Shown in pieces: positions 58,661-64,000 of a stretch of 64,000 nucleotides of DNA. The stretch's first letter is position 1, and every line of letters begins with the position of its first letter. The DNA comes from Butyricimonas muris (GTDB lineage Bacteria > Bacteroidota > Bacteroidia > Bacteroidales > Marinifilaceae), in assembly GCF_046365375.1 (NCBI RefSeq), contig NZ_JBKEIT010000002.1:248001-312000 (forward strand), read 5' to 3'. A program made the translations under genes and the position numbers. The notes under the pieces were generated by a model. That model was not told the DNA's origin. It did not search any database and saw only the letters and a program-made list of their open reading frames with translations.

Positions 58661-60250
58661 TTAATTACCGATAGGTATCGATTTCCCTTTTCGAACCGGA
58701 CGTTGGTTTGTCTGTAGTGTATTCTGAAAATCTAAAACCTCTTTGGGGAGCATCAGCGTGTAAGCGTCGTCGTTCTCCTCCAAAACGTATTCCACGATTT
58801 CAGTCGGGGTCGATATGACAGGAATGAATCCCGATTTCACGTATTTGATATAGCGGTGTGTAATCTTTTTGGAATATGGGAATTTGTCACATACCGTGTA
58901 ACGACGTAAATCGAACCAACGATGACCTTCAAAGCATAGCTCGCACTGGCGTTCGCGACGGATGAGGTCTACCAGTTCCTTGCCGCTTGCTGTCACTTCA
59001 CGATTTTCTTTCAAGCGATGATTCAACAGAGTTTTGAGCATCGTGCGGGCTGTCGTTTCGTCACCCGAGTAAGCTGCCGCTTCAGCCGCATTCAAATAGG
59101 CTTCCGCTGTCCGGAACATGAAGTGGTCGGAAGCTTCCTTGTAACCGAATACCCAACCTTGTACTTTGGATAGCACCCATGCATCCGTGTAGACGTAATT
59201 AGTCGACATACCTCCTATTGATTCTTTCATGATATAATATTGTGTGCGCCAATCATTATCGCCTTCGGTAAAAGCCGATAGCAAATCTTGGGAAACGACG
59301 TAAGCCGGGAACTTCTCCTCTCCTTCTCTTGAACAATACATGCAACCGGCCAACGGGTAGCCTCCCATGGAGAAGATAGTTTCGGGCGAGGCTTTGGTTA
59401 ATATTTCTGTGTCCGGGGTATGTGTATTCAAGTCCAATAATCCGTTCCGCTTGTCCAATACCATGTTAGCGTATTCCAAGGCTTTTTCCCAATTTTGCAT
59501 GTAAAGATATACCCTGCTTTTTAATAAATACACGGCAATGATATCTGCCCGGTAAGGATAGTTTTTCACCTCGTTATCTTTTAGATAAGTTTCGGCTTCG
59601 TCTAAATCGGTAAGTACTTGGATGTACACTTCCTCTACCGTGTTGACGGTATACTCTTTGTCTTCCACGTACTCCGTCAATTTAAGCGGTATGGCCGGAG
59701 TGCCTAGCGTTTGTGTACAATAAGGCTGTCCGTATAGATTACCTAAGGTGAAATAGTAAAGCGCACGAAGGAAATGAGCTTCTCCCTTGATACGTTTTTT
59801 TTGTAGTTCCTCCACTAGATTATTTACGGACAAGTCATTGACGGAAGTCAGTACCATATTGCAAATGTTGATACAAGAATATGCCTGCTTCCAATCTCTG
59901 CTTTCCGAAGTACGGGAATTGCCCTCGTAAGGTAGACCAACGCTTTGCTGCCACGTGTACCAACCGAACATTGGGGGTTGTATTCCTGCAAGATCGCCTA
60001 AATTGCTTCGTTCGTTAAAAGCCAATTCATCTGCCATGTGATGGGTAGCTTGGAAAAAAGCATTCACGGGTGATACTCCATACTCATTATTCTCGAATCT
60101 GCCTGATGGCATATAACCTTTTCCCAATAGCACTTCATCCAGATCGGAAAAAGTTTCCACTTTAGCAAGGTCCTGCGAGTGTTCTTCCAAAAAATGGGAA
60201 CATCCGCAAAATAAACCCGCCATGCAACATAGAACAAGTATTTTTTTCAT
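58661..60250 (-). CDS. SusD/RagB-type surface lipoprotein
   Basis: A 529-aa SusD-family lipoprotein (LFCGC, Cys17) with the typical CSHFLEEHSQDL start, TPR-like helices (RIKGEAHFLRALYYFTLGNLYG) and the C-terminal VDLIRRERQCELCFEGHRWFDLRRY segment. It follows its SusC partner by 12 bases and precedes the metallohydrolase-like gene by 21 bases, so all are one transcript. Confidence 0.93.
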   Translation of the reverse strand: MKKILVLCCMAGLFCGCSHFLEEHSQDLAKVETFSDLDEVLLGKGYMPSGRFENNEYGVSPVNAFFQATHHMADELAFNERSNLGDLAGIQPPMFGWYTWQQSVGLPYEGNSRTSESRDWKQAYSCINICNMVLTSVNDLSVNNLVEELQKKRIKGEAHFLRALYYFTLGNLYGQPYCTQTLGTPAIPLKLTEYVEDKEYTVNTVEEVYIQVLTDLDEAETYLKDNEVKNYPYRADIIAVYLLKSRVYLYMQNWEKALEYANMVLDKRNGLLDLNTHTPDTEILTKASPETIFSMGGYPLAGCMYCSREGEEKFPAYVVSQDLLSAFTEGDNDWRTQYYIMKESIGGMSTNYVYTDAWVLSKVQGWVFGYKEASDHFMFRTAEAYLNAAEAAAYSGDETTARTMLKTLLNHRLKENREVTASGKELVDLIRRERQCELCFEGHRWFDLRRYTVCDKFPYSKKITHRYIKYVKSGFIPVISTPTEIVEYVLEENDDAYTLMLPKEVLDFQNTLQTNQRPVRKGKSIPIGN

Positions 60251-60262
60251 GTAATCGATGTT

Positions 60263-63200
60263 TTAGAATGAAACGGTTAATCCTAAAGTATATGTAGGTC
60301 GATCGCTCAACTGGATGCTGGCAAAACCTCCTTGTGTCGGGGCTTGTCCCTTCAACTCTTTGGCCGAAATAGTGAACAGGTTAGTGGCTGAAAATGATAC
60401 ATCCAATTGTGACAGACGCAGTTTTTTCAGTATCGTTTCGGTGAACTGGTAGGTTAAACTCAAGTTGGAACATTTCAAATAATTACCGCTTACCACACGG
60501 TGGTCACCGTAATCATACATTTCCCATGCGGAAATTGCTAAAGGTTGAATATCTTGATATTTATCGCTCCAGTGTCTTTCATATAGCGTATAATTGTCAT
60601 CGCCTTTTCCTATAATCGCCGGGATATTCGTGTGGCGCTCATCGCCCGGTTTGCGCCAGCGGTTCAAGAAATATTTGCTGACGTTATTTTCGGGGCGGAT
60701 ATTTTGGGCATCCATTACCGCATCGCTAGCAGCATTGTAAATGGCAAACAGACGAATTTTATTTCCCATGCTGTACGCGAAGTTTCCGCTCAGACGGATA
60801 TTTTTCCAACGTAGTGTCGTGTTCAAATTCCCTGATATTGTCGGTTCGCGTCGTCCGGAAGGCTTTAAAACGCGTGTGTACGTGTCATATTTATTCAGAC
60901 TGCGCAATACTTCGGGATTGTCGGCATAATCATCGAACATCGGTCCGCCGTTTACAGGACTCAGCCCGATGAATTTATAGGAGTAAAAAGTACCGATAGG
61001 TTGACCTTTCACGAGAGCCGAACCATTAAGGAAGTTCGAGAGTTCATACTGATCGACATCCGCTTTACTCTTCATTTTATTAAAAGACTTGGAAATTGAA
61101 GTCGATACGGACCAGAACCAATCTTGGGATTGCAATGGCATGAATGTCAGCGAAACATTGTACCCGTGATTGTCAATGTCACCTTGATTTACTTGGTAAA
61201 CGTCATTGGGCACCCCGTTCATTGTCGCGATAGCTTTATCCATAAAAGCATCCTCGGTGTGTTTCCACCAGTATTCAGTTTCTATCATTACTTTTCTCTG
61301 GAACAACCCGAGCTCTATTCCTAAATTATAGGAAGTGGTGGTTTCCCATTTCAAATTTGGATTAGGATAGCGTGAAACTGAAGCCACGTTCTCCCCGAAA
61401 TGGGAATCGAGTGGCTTTTTGGAAATAATCATTACCGGACTTTGGTCACTGAGCATATTACCTTGGTACCCAAACGACGCTTTCAAGCGGAGAAAATCCA
61501 ACCAGTTTGCTTCTTTTAGCCCCCATAATTCCGAAATGTTCCAGTTGGCAGAAGCGGACCAGATGGGCAATAATTTGTTATTGCTTTGATCTCCGAATGC
61601 GTTGGAACCATCAATTCGGGCATTGGTATTCACGGTAAAATAATTGTAGTAGCTATATGATATGGAAGCATAGCTTGATACAGTATTGCTTTTACTATCA
61701 GTCAACCGAGCAGGATTTTGAAATACCCATCGGGCGTAATCGGGAAATTTCTCGTGGTCAATGTTATTCACGAAACTCATCCCCCGGTCTTTGTAATAAC
61801 CGCGCTCGGTACGCACGTAGCCGCGGGTGCGGGTTGAACTCATTTCAAAACCAATGGAGCCGTTGAGGTTATGCTGGTTTGATTTACCGAAAAAGTAGTT
61901 CCCATCTAACTGTAAACGCACCGTATAAGACTGATTTTCCGATTGATCGTGTGTTAGTTCTCCACCATAGGGCAATAGACTTGTTCCCCCGATATAGGTA
62001 GGGTTGCCCAAGTGATCCGGTTCTCCTTCGGTTCTTGGTGCCGGCAATACACCGTATTCTGTGCCCCGTAACATTGCGGCATAGTTGGTCTTCTCACCCC
62101 ACCAGTTTTCTTGAGTCGTGTTCGACGTCTGGTAGGATGCGACAACGTTAGCTTTCAACCAATCTAGCAAACTGAATTGCAAATTTGTCGTGATGGTTAA
62201 TCCGGAACCGTGTTGATTGTAGGAACTGTTTTCCAATTCATTGAGAATATTGTATTGGTAATATTCCGGACTCATCGTTCCCCATTTTCTTTTCAAGAAA
62301 TAGAAATATTCCCCGTTCTCGTCATAGGCGGGTAATGCGCGAGTTGTTTTGTAGGCGTACTCCATGGGTGACAACTCCTGTTGGTAATATTGGCGGGAAG
62401 AAATATTCCCGTTCATGTTCAAAGAAGCGTTTAGCCAAGGTGTGAGGTTGGCATTCAGTTTCATCGTGGCAGTATAACGCTCGTTGTTACTGTCCCAAAT
62501 CACATCATTATCGCGCGTGTAACCGATCGAGGCGTAATAAGTGGCTTCCGGCGACCCTCCGGAAATACTGATCGTGTGTGAATGTGATACGGAATTTTTA
62601 GTCAGTAAGTCGAACCAATCCGTGTTGATAACGCTAAGGCGTCCTACTTCTTTTTCGAATTGTTCGTCGGTCAGTTCATGATTGTATAATTGATTCAACA
62701 GACCTTCATAACCAACCATGTTTATATCATCCGGGAACGGGTAATGTTGTGCTACCAATTCACGGGAAAACTGGATGCGCTCCTTGGAATTCATCACGTT
62801 AATTGCCCGGTCGTTGTAGGAGGGGCGTTGACGAAGAGTTGTTGTCAAGTTGTAATTGACAATAGGTCGTCCGATGCGTCCCTTTTTAGTTGTTACCACG
62901 ATCACCCCGTTGGCGGCGCGAGTTCCGTAAAGAGCGGTTGCGGCAGCATCTTTCAGTACGTCTATACGCTCGATATCTTGCGGGTTGATTCCGGCGATGG
63001 CATTACCGATACGGTTGATATAGTCCGGGTCATTCAAATCCGAAGCCGGCACGTTTACGGGATCCTGCATAATGATTCCGTCGAGTACCCACAGCGGTTC
63101 GCGATTGCCGATTAGCGTGGAGGTTCCACGGATACGCAGTTTGGGAACTACGCCTACCTCTCCGGAATTACTCATCAAAATCAAGTCCGGGATACGTCCC

Positions 63201-63937
63201 TGCAACATCTGATCTATAGAGGAAACGCCCGGGATGTTTAAATCCTCCATTTTAATGGAGGTCACGGAACTGGTGGATTTCCGGCGGTCTACCGTTTGGT
63301 AGCCGGTGATTACAACCTCGTCCATTTGGGTGGTTTCCTCTTCCATCGTTATATGTAATTCGGGTTCTCCCTTCCAAATGACTTCCCGCGTTTTCATTCC
63401 CACGAAAGAAAATACCAGAGTAGTTTCCCGGGAAGATACTAGAACCAGTTTGAAACGACCGTCTTTGTCGGACGTTACTCCTGTGGTTGTCCCTTTTATA
63501 ATAATGGTCACTCCCGGCAATGGTAATTTATCTTTATCTCTGACAATTCCTTGGATGATAGTGTTTTTTGTTTTTTGAGGTTTGATGATCACCGTTTGTT
63601 CGTTAAAAACAAAGTCGAGTTCCAAATTTTTGAATAGTCGTTTCAGTAAAGTTTCCACTTCTTCGTTCTTTGCTTGAACGTTGAGTTTTTCGATGTGTTT
63701 GAAATTCATGTGATTATAGACAAAAAACAAATCTGTCTGTTGCTGTATAGCTTGAAAGAGTTCCATTACCGTACACTCTTTCAAATCTAACGTGACACGT
63801 TGTTGTTGGGCTGACGCTCGTGCCGACACACTTAAACCGCTTAACGTCAACAAGACTATTACTAGTAATTTCATGACTTTTCCGGTTTTCTGTAGATAGA
63901 TTGTTCCGGGCCATCGAATGGTTCGATTTTTTTTCAT
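60263..63937 (-). CDS. SusC/RagA-type TonB-dependent outer-membrane transporter
   Basis: A 1224-aa transporter from ATG 63937. A signal peptide (MKLLVIVLLTLSGLSVSARASAQ, after an N-terminal extension) is followed by an STN domain (TLDLKECTVMELFQAIQQQTDLFFVYNH), a CarboxypepD_reg-like domain (LPLPGVTIIIKGTTTGVTSDKDG), the plug (MDEVVITGYQ…RIDVLKDAAATALYGTRAANGVI) and the barrel. The STN domain predicts a sigma/FecR pair, which must lie beyond the right edge. It pairs with the SusD protein downstream. The operon carries two TlpA proteins and no carbohydrate-active enzyme. Confidence 0.95.
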   Translation of the reverse strand: MKKNRTIRWPGTIYLQKTGKVMKLLVIVLLTLSGLSVSARASAQQQRVTLDLKECTVMELFQAIQQQTDLFFVYNHMNFKHIEKLNVQAKNEEVETLLKRLFKNLELDFVFNEQTVIIKPQKTKNTIIQGIVRDKDKLPLPGVTIIIKGTTTGVTSDKDGRFKLVLVSSRETTLVFSFVGMKTREVIWKGEPELHITMEEETTQMDEVVITGYQTVDRRKSTSSVTSIKMEDLNIPGVSSIDQMLQGRIPDLILMSNSGEVGVVPKLRIRGTSTLIGNREPLWVLDGIIMQDPVNVPASDLNDPDYINRIGNAIAGINPQDIERIDVLKDAAATALYGTRAANGVIVVTTKKGRIGRPIVNYNLTTTLRQRPSYNDRAINVMNSKERIQFSRELVAQHYPFPDDINMVGYEGLLNQLYNHELTDEQFEKEVGRLSVINTDWFDLLTKNSVSHSHTISISGGSPEATYYASIGYTRDNDVIWDSNNERYTATMKLNANLTPWLNASLNMNGNISSRQYYQQELSPMEYAYKTTRALPAYDENGEYFYFLKRKWGTMSPEYYQYNILNELENSSYNQHGSGLTITTNLQFSLLDWLKANVVASYQTSNTTQENWWGEKTNYAAMLRGTEYGVLPAPRTEGEPDHLGNPTYIGGTSLLPYGGELTHDQSENQSYTVRLQLDGNYFFGKSNQHNLNGSIGFEMSSTRTRGYVRTERGYYKDRGMSFVNNIDHEKFPDYARWVFQNPARLTDSKSNTVSSYASISYSYYNYFTVNTNARIDGSNAFGDQSNNKLLPIWSASANWNISELWGLKEANWLDFLRLKASFGYQGNMLSDQSPVMIISKKPLDSHFGENVASVSRYPNPNLKWETTTSYNLGIELGLFQRKVMIETEYWWKHTEDAFMDKAIATMNGVPNDVYQVNQGDIDNHGYNVSLTFMPLQSQDWFWSVSTSISKSFNKMKSKADVDQYELSNFLNGSALVKGQPIGTFYSYKFIGLSPVNGGPMFDDYADNPEVLRSLNKYDTYTRVLKPSGRREPTISGNLNTTLRWKNIRLSGNFAYSMGNKIRLFAIYNAASDAVMDAQNIRPENNVSKYFLNRWRKPGDERHTNIPAIIGKGDDNYTLYERHWSDKYQDIQPLAISAWEMYDYGDHRVVSGNYLKCSNLSLTYQFTETILKKLRLSQLDVSFSATNLFTISAKELKGQAPTQGGFASIQLSDRPTYTLGLTVSF

Positions 63938-64000
63938 ACTTTTGAATGTTGATTAATACTACAAATACTTGACAAAATGTTAGTTTAAGGTTTTGATCAT
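63938..64000. other. Upstream edge of the third SusC gene
   Basis: A 63-base AT-rich segment before the SusC start. No complete promoter or gene is visible; by analogy with the other two operons an anti-sigma gene should lie further right, outside the window. Confidence 0.4.

Noticed and set aside
1..64000. CRISPR arrays, tRNA or rRNA genes
   Set aside because: No regularly spaced direct repeats with unique spacers and no convincing tRNA cloverleaf or rRNA sequence were seen in the intergenic regions.

Overview
The window reads as chromosomal DNA from an anaerobic gut-type Bacteroidota, order Bacteroidales, most likely the Odoribacter/Butyricimonas group. The order is well supported: three SusC/SusD outer-membrane pairs, ECF sigma plus FecR-type anti-sigma pairs, fimbrillin-like lipoproteins, TAnnTTTG promoter elements and few strong Shine-Dalgarno sites. 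The family is an inference from the style of the loci and was not tested by any search.

Layout. 1-9.3 kb is housekeeping: an EF-G paralogue with altered GTPase motifs, a YugP-type zinc protease, S-adenosylmethionine synthetase, a zinc/cation efflux protein, and a ROK regulator followed by a glucosamine-6-phosphate deaminase fused to a PIG-L domain. 9.4-22.9 kb is the first sigma/anti-sigma/SusC/SusD operon, with four accessory surface or exported proteins and a tandem-thioredoxin protein. 22.9-25.8 kb holds an ABC-F protein and a divergent DUF1016 nuclease. 25.8-30.9 kb is an accessory island of different base composition: an AraC-type membrane regulator, two fimbrillin-like lipoproteins (one carrying BspA-type leucine-rich repeats) and a KilA-N gene. 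31-37.7 kb is metabolism: cysteine synthase behind a poly-cysteine leader ORF, then gnd-zwf with a patatin-like and a DUF2721 protein, then a HAD phosphatase. 37.7-40.6 kb has a second ABC-F gene behind a short leader ORF and nested hairpins, then a PI-PLC-like lipoprotein. 41.1-53.7 kb is the second sigma/anti-sigma/SusC/SusD operon, ending in a thioredoxin protein and an M16 peptidase. 53.9-63.9 kb (minus strand) has a Sel1-repeat protein and a third SusC/SusD operon with a metallohydrolase-like lipoprotein lacking its HExxH motif, a FISUMP lipoprotein and two TlpA-type proteins.

How it fits together. None of the three SusC/D operons carries a recognisable glycoside hydrolase or polysaccharide lyase. 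All three carry thioredoxin-fold proteins, and two carry peptidase-family proteins. This suggests import of peptides, proteins or other thiol-containing ligands rather than glycans (inference). The strongest candidate for something undescribed is the 34-codon ORF at 31047-31151, with six consecutive Cys codons just upstream of cysteine synthase; it looks like a cysteine-sensing leader peptide. The ABC-F leader at 37.7 kb is a second candidate ribosome-sensing leader. Other structure not explained by genes includes a family of intergenic inverted repeats built from ~10-base TTTATAAAGT-like units and a perfect 35-bp inverted repeat at 40.8 kb.
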